Part shown: piece after piece, positions 1 to 6,422 of the stretch
Layout of the letters: each line of letters opens with the position of its first letter
Position numbering within the stretch: position 1 is the stretch's first letter
Assembly: GCA_035562355.1 (NCBI GenBank)
Contig: DATMXU010000009.1
Location: 1-7,239 of the forward strand
Direction of reading: 5' to 3'
Origin: Pseudoflavonifractor sp035562355
GTDB taxonomy: Bacteria > Bacillota > Clostridia > Oscillospirales > Oscillospiraceae
Length of the DNA: 7,239 bases
Translations under genes and position numbers: made by a program
The notes under the pieces: generated by a model
The model's input: the letters and a program-made list of their open reading frames with translations, nothing else
Told to the model about the DNA's origin: nothing
Database searches by the model: none

Positions 1-596
1 TCGTTATTATCTCTTTTGGTCTGATGATTTCATCCTTCGGGACAGCCATTTTTTATGCCGCAGAATTGGGGAGCAGCCCTATGGCAACCTTTTGTGACGG
101 ACTGCACAATGTGCTTCACATCTCTTACGGAACGGCCAATACGGTAGCCAATATGCTGCTGCTCGTGGTATTATTCTTCTTAGCGCGCAATTACATCAAT
201 GTAGGCACGGTACTGTGTGTCTTTACCATCGGGCTTTGGGTAAACTTATTTACGCCGCTGCTGAGTGATCTTCTGATTCGCGAATGGCCCATTACGCTCC
301 GGGTGCTTTGCACCGTGGCAGGAACAGCCATGATGGGCATCGGTCTGGGACTTTATGTGGCGGTAGACCGGGGATTCGGCGCGCTGGAGGGCCTGGTCAA
401 GCTGCTGTGCGATAGAAAGAAGTTTTCCTATACCAAGGCAAAGGTCATTCAGGATATTATCCTCGTGGCGGGAGGCATTCTCCTCTCCGCCACCTGGGGC
501 ATCGGGACGGTCATCGCCATGCTTCTTACCGGCCCGGTTCTTCAGGTGTCCGTCCAGTTCTTTACGCCGCTCCTGCGCCGCCGCGCGGTGGCGTAA
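1..596 (+). CDS. YczE/YitT-like integral membrane protein, 5'-truncated by window edge
   Basis: The reading frame is open to the left edge: the seven codons before the first visible ATG (base 24) read VIISFGL and continue a hydrophobic segment. The true start is therefore probably upstream, and ATG 24 is likely an internal Met. The visible part has about 197 codons and is strongly hydrophobic, with roughly five membrane segments separated by short polar loops. Features typical of the YczE/YyaS/YitT-like family are an early G-S-S-P motif after the first helix (AELGSSPMATF), a repeat-like second half with GLYVAVDRGFGALEG, and a late G-I-G-T-V-I-A motif followed by G-P near the last helix. It ends in an Arg-rich cytosolic tail. 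The biochemical role of this family is not established; it may be a small transporter. No clear terminator separates it from the next gene, but the 88-base gap and a promoter candidate suggest it is a separate unit. Family assignment is from recognition of motifs only. Confidence 0.75.
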   Translation, partial: VIISFGLMISSFGTAIFYAAELGSSPMATFCDGLHNVLHISYGTANTVANMLLLVVLFFLARNYINVGTVLCVFTIGLWVNLFTPLLSDLLIREWPITLRVLCTVAGTAMMGIGLGLYVAVDRGFGALEGLVKLLCDRKKFSYTKAKVIQDIILVAGGILLSATWGIGTVIAMLLTGPVLQVSVQFFTPLLRRRAVA

Positions 597-604
597 CCCC
601 CCCC
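597..604. repeat. C8 homopolymer tract after the membrane protein stop codon
   Basis: Eight consecutive C residues directly follow the TAA stop of the upstream gene, and a T6 run follows at 607-612. The tract is non-coding. It matters mainly because a second C8 tract lies inside the next gene, and because such runs are prone to length errors in replication and in sequencing. Confidence 0.9.
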
Positions 605-636
605 ACTTTTTTGTTCATTCCCTGCAACCGCGGGAT

Positions 637-645
637 TGATATAAG
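637..645 (+). promoter_or_regulatory. Candidate extended -10 promoter for the ABC transporter operon
   Basis: TGATATAAG fits an extended -10 (TG-n-TATAAT, five of six in the hexamer). It lies 40 bases before the lipoprotein start codon, in the only gap ahead of the operon. There is no good -35 at 16-18 bases upstream; TTGTTC at 611-616 is too far away (23-base spacing). Extended -10 promoters can work with a weak -35. Transcription would begin near base 652 and give a leader of about 33 bases, too short for a riboswitch. Read-through from the upstream membrane protein gene cannot be excluded. Confidence 0.35.
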
Positions 646-668
646 GAAACCAAGACCCAACACAATAT

Positions 669-675
669 AAGGAGG
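669..675 (+). promoter_or_regulatory. Ribosome binding site of the lipoprotein gene
   Basis: AAGGAGG is an almost perfect Shine-Dalgarno sequence, nine bases before the ATG at 685. It fixes that start and predicts strong translation, as expected for a binding protein needed in excess over the membrane complex. Confidence 0.85.
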
Positions 676-684
676 ACCACGGAA

Positions 685-1860
685 ATGAAAAAGCTTACTG
701 CACTTGCTCTTTCCCTCGCGCTGACCCTCGGCATTCTCTCCGGCTGCGGCACCCCCTCCAACGGAAACACCACCCCCCCCAGCGGCACACCCGCTCCTGC
801 CCCGACTGCCAGTACGGCTCCCAGCGGCAATCCCACAGGGCTCGGCAAAGACCCCGCCGACGTGGGTGTGGTCATGATCGTAAACACCAATCTGGGCGAC
901 AAGTCCTTCTGTGACCTGTCCAATGCAGGTCTTCTGCGCGCGGCTAAGGAGTATGGTTTCCGCACCAAGGTGGTGGAGCTAAACGGCGATGCCACCAAGC
1001 AGATCCCTACCATGACCGAGTTCGCTGAGAGTGATGAGTGGGATATCATCATCGGCGGCACCTACAACATTCTTGAGTCCATGCAGACCGTGGCCGAGGA
1101 GTTCCCTGACAAGAAGTTCATCCTCTATGATGCCAAGGACGATCTGAAACTCCCCAACCTGTACAGCATGGAGCATCTGCAGAACGAGGGCTCCTTCGTC
1201 GTGGGCGCGGCAGCTGCCATGCTGACGACCTCCGACGCACCTCTCGCCAACCCCGACAAGGTCATCGGGTTCGTCGCCGGTGGCGAGAACACCGCTATCA
1301 ACGACTTCCTCGTGGGCTACATTCAGGGCGCGCAGGCAGTTGACCCTGAGGTTAAGGTTCTTATCTCCTACGTCGGTGACTTTAAAGATACTGCCAAGGC
1401 CAAGGAGATGGCCATTGCCCAGATTAACCAGGGCGCAGATGTCGTGTTTACGGTTGCGGGCGGCGCGGGACTCGGCGCGCTCGAGGGCTGCAAGGAGAAG
1501 AATGTCTATGCCATCGGCGTGGACGCCGACCAGGCCACCGTTCTGGAGGACAGCGACCCTGCCCTGAGCGAACACATTGTTACCTCTATGATGAAGATGG
1601 TTGACAACACTGTCTACAACGTGCTTGAGTCCGCCATGAAGGGTACTCTGCCCTGGGGCGCCTACGAGACTGCCGGTCTTGCCAAGGGCTCCGTTGGTGC
1701 TGCCGACAACAAGTATTTCCGCGCCGTGTTCACCGAGGACCAGATTCTTAAGATCAAGGAGCTTGAGGAGGCTGTTGCCAGCGGCGAAACTAAGGTTCAG
1801 ACCGCAGTAGGCATGGATAACGATACGCTCAACAGCATCCGTGACTCCGTGCGCCCCTAA
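685..1860 (+). CDS. BMP family substrate-binding lipoprotein of an ABC transporter (nucleoside type)
   Basis: This is the extracytoplasmic ligand-binding subunit of the transporter encoded by the next three genes. The 391-residue protein starts with a type II signal peptide (K2-K3, hydrophobic 4-17, lipobox L18-S19-G20-C21), so C21 should be lipidated and anchored to the membrane. Residues 22-55 form a Pro/Thr/Ser/Gly-rich flexible linker. The BMP domain (PF02608, the family of Treponema TmpC/PnrA and B. subtilis NupN) runs from about 58 to 380. Its hallmarks are D72-K-S-F75 after the first strand, IGFVAGG at 194-200, GYIQGAQ at 211-217, and ADVVF then AGLGALEG and AIGVDADQ between 251 and 283. 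BMP proteins characterised so far mostly bind purine nucleosides, so a nucleoside is the likeliest ligand, but the sequence does not decide it; the usual Asn after DKSF is Cys76 here. A C8 tract encodes T30-P32. A GC-rich stem-loop follows the stop. Confidence 0.93.
   Translation: MKKLTALALSLALTLGILSGCGTPSNGNTTPPSGTPAPAPTASTAPSGNPTGLGKDPADVGVVMIVNTNLGDKSFCDLSNAGLLRAAKEYGFRTKVVELNGDATKQIPTMTEFAESDEWDIIIGGTYNILESMQTVAEEFPDKKFILYDAKDDLKLPNLYSMEHLQNEGSFVVGAAAAMLTTSDAPLANPDKVIGFVAGGENTAINDFLVGYIQGAQAVDPEVKVLISYVGDFKDTAKAKEMAIAQINQGADVVFTVAGGAGLGALEGCKEKNVYAIGVDADQATVLEDSDPALSEHIVTSMMKMVDNTVYNVLESAMKGTLPWGAYETAGLAKGSVGAADNKYFRAVFTEDQILKIKELEEAVASGETKVQTAVGMDNDTLNSIRDSVRP
773..780 (+). repeat. C8 homopolymer inside the lipoprotein linker
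   Basis: Eight consecutive C residues encode parts of T30, P31 and P32, between the lipid anchor and the binding domain. Reading the shifted frames by hand, loss of one C leads to a stop at 875-877 and gain of one C leads to a stop at 912-914. Any one-base slip would therefore remove the whole ligand-binding domain. Confidence 0.9.
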
Positions 1861-1875
1861 AAGGAACAACCCGCG

Positions 1876-1908
1876 GCCCTGCGGCAGCTATTTTGGCTGC
1901 CGCAGGGC
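1876..1908 (+). terminator. Intercistronic GC-rich stem-loop between binding protein and ATPase (attenuator or mRNA-stabilising)
   Basis: The arms 1876-1888 and 1896-1908 are perfectly complementary over 13 GC-rich base pairs with a 7-base loop (TATTTTG). The downstream flank is AGCTTAAAACG, with no U-tract, so full intrinsic termination is unlikely. The position, 15 bases after the lipoprotein stop and 40 bases before the ATPase start, is classic for elements that protect the upstream message or partly terminate. Either effect would yield more binding protein than ATPase and permease. Confidence 0.7.
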
Positions 1909-1934
1909 AGCTTAAAACGTGGAAAGTGAACAAT

Positions 1935-1943
1935 GGAGGTGAT
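1935..1943 (+). promoter_or_regulatory. Ribosome binding site of the ATPase gene
   Basis: GGAGGTGAT is a full-length match to the 16S anti-Shine-Dalgarno sequence. Its GGAGGT core ends eight bases before ATG 1949, which supports that start over the second in-frame ATG at 1952, though both are possible. Confidence 0.8.
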
Positions 1944-1948
1944 CGTTT

Positions 1949-3514
1949 ATGATGAAAAATATCCTGGCGATGGAGGGCATTACCAAAATCTACTCAAATG
2001 GCTTTGTGGCAAATAAGGACGTGAACCTCCATGTAAATGAGGGCGAAATTCACGCGCTTGTGGGCGAAAACGGCGCGGGCAAAAGTACGCTTATGAAGGT
2101 TTTGTTCGGCGTTGAGAAGCCGGAGGGTGGGCGTATCCTGCTCAAGGGGGAGGAGGTTCACATCGAAAACCCCACCGTGGCGATTCAGTATGGAATCGGC
2201 ATGGTGTATCAGCACTTTATGCTCGTGCCCTCACTCACCGTGGCGGAAAACCTTGTCATTGGCATGGAGCCGAAAAAGAACGGACTCTTTCATATGGATG
2301 AGGCCGTCCGTATTACCGCCGAGGCCGCCAAAAAGTATAATTTCCTGGTAGAGCCGCTGGCAAAAATTGAGGATTTGTCCGTCGGACAAAAGCAGAAGGT
2401 AGAGATTCTCAAAGCCCTCGTGCGCGGCGCGCGTATCCTTATTTTGGACGAGCCTACCGCCGTCCTTACCCCTCAGGAGACCAAGGAACTCTTTGTAGAG
2501 CTTAAAGATCTCAAAAAAGAGGGCTATACCGTAATCTTCATCTCCCACAAGCTGCAGGAAGTTACCGACCTGTGCGACCGTGTCACCGTGATGCGCGCAG
2601 GCCGCACCATCGGCGTGGAGGAGATTAAGAACGTCACTGAGCAGGATATTTCACGTATGATGGTCGGCCGCGATATTGTGCTGAAGATCGACAAGGACGC
2701 GCCCAAGCCCGGCGAAACGGTGCTGGACGTGCGGAGTGTGTCCAAGATGGGCACCAGCGGCACCAAGCGGGTGCTTGACGGAGTGAGTTTCCGAGTCCGC
2801 CAGGGCGAGATCATCGGCATTGCCGGCGTGGAGGGCAACGGTCAAAAGGAGCTTAGCGAAATTGTGGCCGGTATGGACAAAAACTTTGAAGGTGATGTGA
2901 CGGTAGGGACTGTGGCCATGGACGTGCGCAAGCACAGCATCCGCCAGATCCGCGAGGCGGGTGTGGCCCACATCTCCGAGGATCGAATGACCTATGGAAT
3001 CGTGGGCGACGGCGCGATTTCGGAAAACATCGTCTCCGACCGCTATTATAAGCCCGACTTCCAGAAGGGCATCCTGATGGACAGAAAGAAAGTGGATGTC
3101 CTGGCCGATGAGCTGATTCAGGCCTTTAATGTCAAATGCGACGGCAAGGATCAGCCCATTCGCATGCTGTCGGGCGGAAATATGCAGAAGGTGGTGGCCG
3201 CGAGAGAATTTACCTCGGACTCCACGTTGATCATCGCCAACCAGCCCACCCGCGGCATTGACGTCGGTGCGTCCGACTTTATTCGGAAGAAACTGGTGGA
3301 GCTTCGCGACAAGGGCGCGGGCGTACTGCTCATCAGTGCCGACCTCAACGAGGTTATGGAGGTGAGCGACAGCCTTCTTGTGATGAGCGACGGCCAGATT
3401 GCGGCCTGGTTTAAGGACGCGCAGTCTGTATCTGAGGACGAGCTGGGCGAATACATGCTCGGCATTAAGAAAATGACGCCGGAAGAGATTAGGAGCGTGG
3501 CGTACGATGACTGA
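1949..3514 (+). CDS. ABC transporter ATP-binding protein, two fused ATPase domains (BMP/nucleoside type)
   Basis: This cytosolic ATPase powers uptake through the two permeases encoded downstream. The 521-residue chain carries two ABC domains in tandem, as in B. subtilis NupO (YufO) and RbsA. Domain 1 is intact: Walker A G39-ENGAGKST-47, Q-loop Q88, signature LSVGQ 143-147, Walker B ILILDEP 163-169 with catalytic E168, and H-loop H200. Domain 2 (about 258-500) is degenerate at the nucleotide site: the Walker A position reads GVEGNGQK (293-300), with Q299 where the invariant Lys should be. The signature LSGGN is kept (407-411), but the Walker B region reads IIANQP (428-433), so Asp is replaced by Asn and Glu by Gln. 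This asymmetry is usual for the nucleoside/BMP group and is not decay. PTRGIDVG at 433-440 is another family mark. The stop overlaps the next start by 8 bases, indicating translational coupling. Confidence 0.95.
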   Translation: MMKNILAMEGITKIYSNGFVANKDVNLHVNEGEIHALVGENGAGKSTLMKVLFGVEKPEGGRILLKGEEVHIENPTVAIQYGIGMVYQHFMLVPSLTVAENLVIGMEPKKNGLFHMDEAVRITAEAAKKYNFLVEPLAKIEDLSVGQKQKVEILKALVRGARILILDEPTAVLTPQETKELFVELKDLKKEGYTVIFISHKLQEVTDLCDRVTVMRAGRTIGVEEIKNVTEQDISRMMVGRDIVLKIDKDAPKPGETVLDVRSVSKMGTSGTKRVLDGVSFRVRQGEIIGIAGVEGNGQKELSEIVAGMDKNFEGDVTVGTVAMDVRKHSIRQIREAGVAHISEDRMTYGIVGDGAISENIVSDRYYKPDFQKGILMDRKKVDVLADELIQAFNVKCDGKDQPIRMLSGGNMQKVVAAREFTSDSTLIIANQPTRGIDVGASDFIRKKLVELRDKGAGVLLISADLNEVMEVSDSLLVMSDGQIAAWFKDAQSVSEDELGEYMLGIKKMTPEEIRSVAYDD

Positions 3515-4613
3515 GAACAGAAAAAAGCTCAAATCTCCCAAGGAGATTGAAAAAGAGTTTGGCGTCCTGCGTATGCTGCTGGCGGTTGCCATCGCTCTGG
3601 GTATCGCTTTTATCATTATTCTTCTTATCACGGACGACCCGCTGAGCGCACTGCACAGCTTTATTATCGGCCCCATCTCCACCATGCGCCGTATGGGCAA
3701 CATCGTGGAGATGATGACGCCCCTGCTCTTCACAGGCGTGGCAGTCTGCCTTATCTTCTCCGCTAACCAGACCAATATGTCGGTTGAGGGCGGTTTCTTC
3801 GTGGGTGCTGTGGGTGCCACCATTGTGGCCACCGTGCTCAATCTGCCTCCGGTCATTCATATTGTGGCAGCTCTTCTGGCTGGCGGCGTTTTTGGCGCAA
3901 TCGCCTGCGGTATCCCCGCCACGCTCTATGTGAAATTCGACTCAAAGCCCGTGGTCAGCAGTCTGATGGTCAACTATGTGTGCCTTTATTTTGGCTTGGG
4001 CGTGATTAACCACATCCTCCGCGACCCGTCGGCAGGCTATCTTGCCTCCTACAAATTTCCTGACACTTCCAAGCTTCCCCGTCTGCTGGAGGGCACGAGC
4101 ATCCATGCCGGTATTCTGATCGGCATAGTTGTGGTGGTGCTGGGCTACTTCTACCTTTACCGCAGCAAGCGGGGCTACGAGATACGCATTGTGGGCAAGA
4201 ATATGGATTTTGCCACCTACTCCGGCATGCCGGTCAAGCGTATCCTCATGAACGCCCAGCTTCTGGGCGGCGCGATTGCCGGTATCGGCGGCGCGGTGGA
4301 GGTGCTGGGCATGTATAAGCGCTTTCAGTATCAGGGCCTTACCAACCATGGCTTTGACGGCATTCTGGTGGGTATCATCGCGGGATATAACCCCAAGCTG
4401 GTGCCTTTCGCCGCCCTGTTCCTCGCCTATGTCCGCGTTGGCGCGGATGTCATGGCCCGCACCAACGATATTCCCATTGAGCTTGTCAACATCATTCAGG
4501 CAATCATCATTATGCTTGTGGTGGCGGAGCGTTTCCTTCACAAGCTCAAGCACAAAAAGCTGGTGGAGGCCGCTGAGAAACAGCTTGCCGCGAAAGGAGA
4601 GATTGCAGCATGA
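3507..4613 (+). CDS. ABC transporter permease, BPD_transp_2 family (nucleoside type, first permease)
   Basis: This is one of two different membrane subunits forming the transport channel, homologous to B. subtilis NupP (YufP). It has 368 residues. A basic cytosolic N-terminus (RKKLKSPKEIEKE) precedes about nine to ten hydrophobic segments, roughly 22-41, 68-86, 93-112, 115-141, 149-170, 198-217, 247-268, 284-308 and 323-342, and a Lys-rich cytosolic tail follows. NMSVEGG (90-96) corresponds to the conserved N-x-x-x-EG loop of the BPD_transp_2 family (PF02653), and VGKNMDFATYSGM (229-241) matches the cytosolic G-x-N-x-x-x-A-x-x-x-G loop that contacts the ATPase. The start lies inside the ATPase gene (8-base overlap), with AGGAG at 3491-3495 as a modest ribosome site 11 bases upstream, so translation is probably coupled to the ATPase. 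Confidence 0.93.
   Translation: MTENRKKLKSPKEIEKEFGVLRMLLAVAIALGIAFIIILLITDDPLSALHSFIIGPISTMRRMGNIVEMMTPLLFTGVAVCLIFSANQTNMSVEGGFFVGAVGATIVATVLNLPPVIHIVAALLAGGVFGAIACGIPATLYVKFDSKPVVSSLMVNYVCLYFGLGVINHILRDPSAGYLASYKFPDTSKLPRLLEGTSIHAGILIGIVVVVLGYFYLYRSKRGYEIRIVGKNMDFATYSGMPVKRILMNAQLLGGAIAGIGGAVEVLGMYKRFQYQGLTNHGFDGILVGIIAGYNPKLVPFAALFLAYVRVGADVMARTNDIPIELVNIIQAIIIMLVVAERFLHKLKHKKLVEAAEKQLAAKGEIAA
4593..4600 (+). promoter_or_regulatory. Ribosome binding site of the second permease gene
   Basis: AAAGGAGA lies within the end of the first permease gene, and its GGAG core ends 10 bases before ATG 4610. Together with the ATGA overlap it fixes the start and predicts coupled translation. Confidence 0.75.
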
Positions 4614-5560
4614 ATAATCTGTTTGCCGCGATTTTTTCTCCCGACTTCCTCTTCTCGGTGATCCGCGTAACCACGCCCCTCCTCTTTGCCGCACTGGCGG
4701 CTCTGGTGTGCAACCGGGGCGGCTGCCTGCACATCGCGTTTGAGGGCTGCATGCTCACCGCCGCCTTCTGCGGCGTGGTGGGCAGTGCTTACTCGCAGAA
4801 TCTGTTCGTGGGTCTGCTGGCGGGACTTGCCGGCGGCGTGGCCATCATGCTGCTTTTGGGCTACTTTAACTTGGTTTTAAACGCCAACGTGGTCCTGACC
4901 GGCATCGCGCTCAATACCTTTGCCTCGGGCGGCACGGTGTTTATGCTCTATGTGCTTGTAAACGACAAGGGCCTCTCCACCTCCCTCCCCAGCCTGACCT
5001 TTCCCAATGTTGCCATTCCCTTTATTAAAGACATTCCTGTCCTGGGAACCGTTTTGTCCGGCCACAATGTGCTGACCTACCTGAGTTTCCTGTGCGTGAT
5101 TGTGGTATGGGTATTGGTGTTTAAGACCGCTCTGGGCCTTCGCATCCGTACCGTGGGAGAAAACCCCAACGCCGCGGCCAGCGTGGGCATCAACGTGGTA
5201 AAAACTAAATTTACCACGCTTATCATTAGCGGTGTGATTGCTTCTCTGGGCGGCATCTATATGTCTATGGGCTATCTTTCCTGGTTTGCCCGCGATATGG
5301 TGGCCGGACGCGGTTTCATGGGTATTGCCGCGCAGAATCTGGGCGGCGCGGCGCCCCTGCCGACGTTCCTGGCCGCACTGGCCTTCGGCGTAGCCAACGC
5401 GCTCTCCAACGTGCTCCAGACGCTCAACGTACCGGCCGAAGCGGTGCAGGCCATGCCCTATATCGCAACGCTGATTGGTTTGGCGGCGTATTCCTCCTCC
5501 GTCAAAAGGAGAGGAAACCGCCTTAAGCGCGGCAAGGCGTTGAAGGCTGCTCTGGAATAA
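4610..5560 (+). CDS. ABC transporter permease, BPD_transp_2 family (nucleoside type, second permease)
   Basis: This is the second channel subunit, homologous to B. subtilis NupQ (YufQ). Its 316 residues are the usual length for this shorter partner. There are about eight hydrophobic segments, near 13-33, 44-60, 64-90, 93-116, 153-171, 200-221, 234-262 and 280-296, with a basic C-terminal tail. The cytosolic coupling loop TVGENPNAAASVGI (181-194) is a very clear match to the G-x-N-P-x-A-A-x-x-x-G-I motif of this family, and MVAGRGFMGIAA (230-241) is another family mark. The first conserved loop reads HIAFEG (41-46), where relatives usually have N-I-G-x-E-G, so the Asn is His here. The start overlaps the previous stop by 4 bases (ATGA), and the operon ends after this gene. 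Confidence 0.93.
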   Translation: MNNLFAAIFSPDFLFSVIRVTTPLLFAALAALVCNRGGCLHIAFEGCMLTAAFCGVVGSAYSQNLFVGLLAGLAGGVAIMLLLGYFNLVLNANVVLTGIALNTFASGGTVFMLYVLVNDKGLSTSLPSLTFPNVAIPFIKDIPVLGTVLSGHNVLTYLSFLCVIVVWVLVFKTALGLRIRTVGENPNAAASVGINVVKTKFTTLIISGVIASLGGIYMSMGYLSWFARDMVAGRGFMGIAAQNLGGAAPLPTFLAALAFGVANALSNVLQTLNVPAEAVQAMPYIATLIGLAAYSSSVKRRGNRLKRGKALKAALE

Positions 5561-5570
5561 GAAAAGTAAC

Positions 5571-5616
5571 CATTGCAAGAACAAGGCGGGGTTATCCCCG
5601 CCTTGTTCTTGCAATG
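5571..5616. terminator. Perfect 21-bp inverted repeat after the transporter operon; probable terminator or transcript-end stem-loop
   Basis: Arms 5571-5591 and 5596-5616 are perfectly complementary over 21 bp with a 4-base TTAT loop. The structure starts ten bases after the last permease stop. The top of the stem is very GC-rich (GGCGGGG/CCCCGCC), giving a very stable hairpin. On the + strand it is followed by ACAGACTAAAAATGG, not by a U-tract, so it is not a textbook intrinsic terminator. It may mark a processed 3' end, terminate with help, or be a regulatory palindrome. The right arm overlaps the candidate -35 of the following regulator. Confidence 0.6.
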
Positions 5617-5637
5617 ACAGACTAAAAATGGTAATAT
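5609..5637 (+). promoter_or_regulatory. Candidate sigma-A promoter of the GntR regulator gene
   Basis: TTGCAA (5609-5614) and TAATAT (5632-5637) are separated by the optimal 17 bases, each matching four of six consensus positions. The alternative -10 TATAAG (5635-5640) pairs less well by spacing. The start point would fall near 5644, leaving a leader of about 35 bases. The -35 lies inside the right arm of the 21-bp palindrome. The promoter sits directly between the operon and the regulator, so the regulator can be expressed independently. Confidence 0.4.
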
Positions 5638-5678
5638 AAGAACCACAAAAACGTGTGATTGAGGGAGGACGACCCGAC

Positions 5679-6371
5679 ATGCCTTACAGCACACAGGCAA
5701 GCAATCAAGTGTTTGAATACATTACACAAAAGATAAAAACACGGCAGTGGGCACCCGGCACAAAAATTGCTACTGAGCCCCAGCTCTGCCAGGAGATTGG
5801 CGTAAGCCGCTCCGCCGTCCGGCAGGCCATTGAGAAACTGAGCGCCCTGCGGGTTCTGCGCAAGCTCCAGGGATCAGGGACTTATGTGGAGGAATTTGAG
5901 CAGACCTCGCTCAGCGGGCTGCTTTACTACCCCGTTAACCGCCGTACCATGAAGACGGTGCTCGAGTTTCGAAGAATGTTTGACTCGTATAACACAGAGC
6001 TTTTTATCCAGAAATGTACCCCTGAGGATATTGTGGCACTTCAGGCCAATTATGGGGAGATGTGCAAATCTTCCTCCGACCATGAGCGCTTTCGTTATCT
6101 TGACAACGAGTTCCATGACTTGATTGCCAAGGGGACGCGCAACCCTATTATCGCGCAAATCTCCGACCTGCTTACCGACCTCCTGCGTGAGCATCAAAGT
6201 GCGCTTTACAGCAACGTCGGCCCTGAGCATGCCATCCAGTACCACGGCATGATTCTCAACTGCATTGAGAACAGAAACGCTGAGCTTGCGGGCATTTACG
6301 CCCGTATGCATATCGACAATTCCCTCCACGCGCTGGAGGAAAAGCCGGAGGAAGAGCTGCACCTTATTTAA
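5679..6371 (+). CDS. GntR family transcriptional regulator, FadR/FCD subfamily
   Basis: This is a DNA-binding regulator, probably a dimer, that responds to a small organic ligand. I chose ATG 5679 because GGAGG at 5664-5668 lies ten bases before it; an in-frame GTG at 5655 would lie upstream of that ribosome site. The protein has 230 residues. A winged helix-turn-helix spans about 9-71, with VSRSAVRQAIEKL (42-54) as recognition helix region and GSGTYV (65-70) as wing end. The C-terminal FCD-type helical domain (about 92-220) keeps the metal-site pattern D142-x3-H146, H189 and H211 (21 residues between the last two, as in the family), so it probably binds a metal and a carboxylate-like or other small ligand. 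It follows the transporter operon on the same strand and ends at a shared terminator, so it is the likeliest local regulator of that operon. Ligand and operator are unknown. Confidence 0.9.
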   Translation: MPYSTQASNQVFEYITQKIKTRQWAPGTKIATEPQLCQEIGVSRSAVRQAIEKLSALRVLRKLQGSGTYVEEFEQTSLSGLLYYPVNRRTMKTVLEFRRMFDSYNTELFIQKCTPEDIVALQANYGEMCKSSSDHERFRYLDNEFHDLIAKGTRNPIIAQISDLLTDLLREHQSALYSNVGPEHAIQYHGMILNCIENRNAELAGIYARMHIDNSLHALEEKPEEELHLI

Positions 6372-6375
6372 AAAG

Positions 6376-6416
6376 AGAGCGCGTTCCAGGCTCCGGTGCC
6401 TGGAACGCGCTCTTTT
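6376..6416. terminator. Bidirectional intrinsic terminator between the convergent GntR and esterase genes
   Basis: Arms 6376-6391 and 6398-6413 pair perfectly over 16 bp with a 6-base loop (TCCGGT). On the + strand a TTTT run follows at 6413-6416. On the - strand the complement of the AAAA run at 6371-6374 gives a T-rich tail close to the stem. The hairpin starts five bases after the regulator stop and ends ten bases or less from the esterase stop, so it can end both transcripts. Confidence 0.88.
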
Positions 6417-6422
6417 CGTTGC

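Noticed and set aside
24..26. ATG at 24 as the true start of the first gene.
   Set aside because: The frame remains open to the window edge with hydrophobic residues that extend the helix, and no ribosome site precedes the ATG.
579..612. Terminator after the YczE/YitT-like gene made of a small hairpin (579-593) and the T6 run (607-612).
   Set aside because: The stem is only six pairs with a G-U pair and lies within the coding end, and 13 bases including C8 separate it from the T-run, so it does not fit an intrinsic terminator.
597..684. Riboswitch (for example purine type) ahead of the transporter operon.
   Set aside because: Only 88 bases are available and the predicted leader is about 33 bases. 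No aptamer-like paired architecture is visible.
3127..3300. Broken second ATPase domain (missing Walker A Lys, Walker B Asp and Glu) as a sign of gene decay.
   Set aside because: A degenerate second nucleotide site is usual in BMP/nucleoside transporter ATPases, the reading frame is intact and the first domain has all catalytic residues.
2651..3856. Long open frame on the - strand (401 codons) across the ATPase and first permease genes, and similar antisense frames at 979-1869, 3942-4694 and 4877-5680.
   Set aside because: They lie opposite clearly recognisable transporter genes, show no family motifs, have His/Val/Gly-rich shadow composition and lack convincing ribosome sites. They follow from codon bias in the real genes.
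5655..5678. GTG at 5655 as an upstream start for the GntR regulator.
   Set aside because: The strong GGAGG at 5664-5668 would then lie inside the coding sequence, and it is ideally spaced for ATG 5679. The added residues have no family support.
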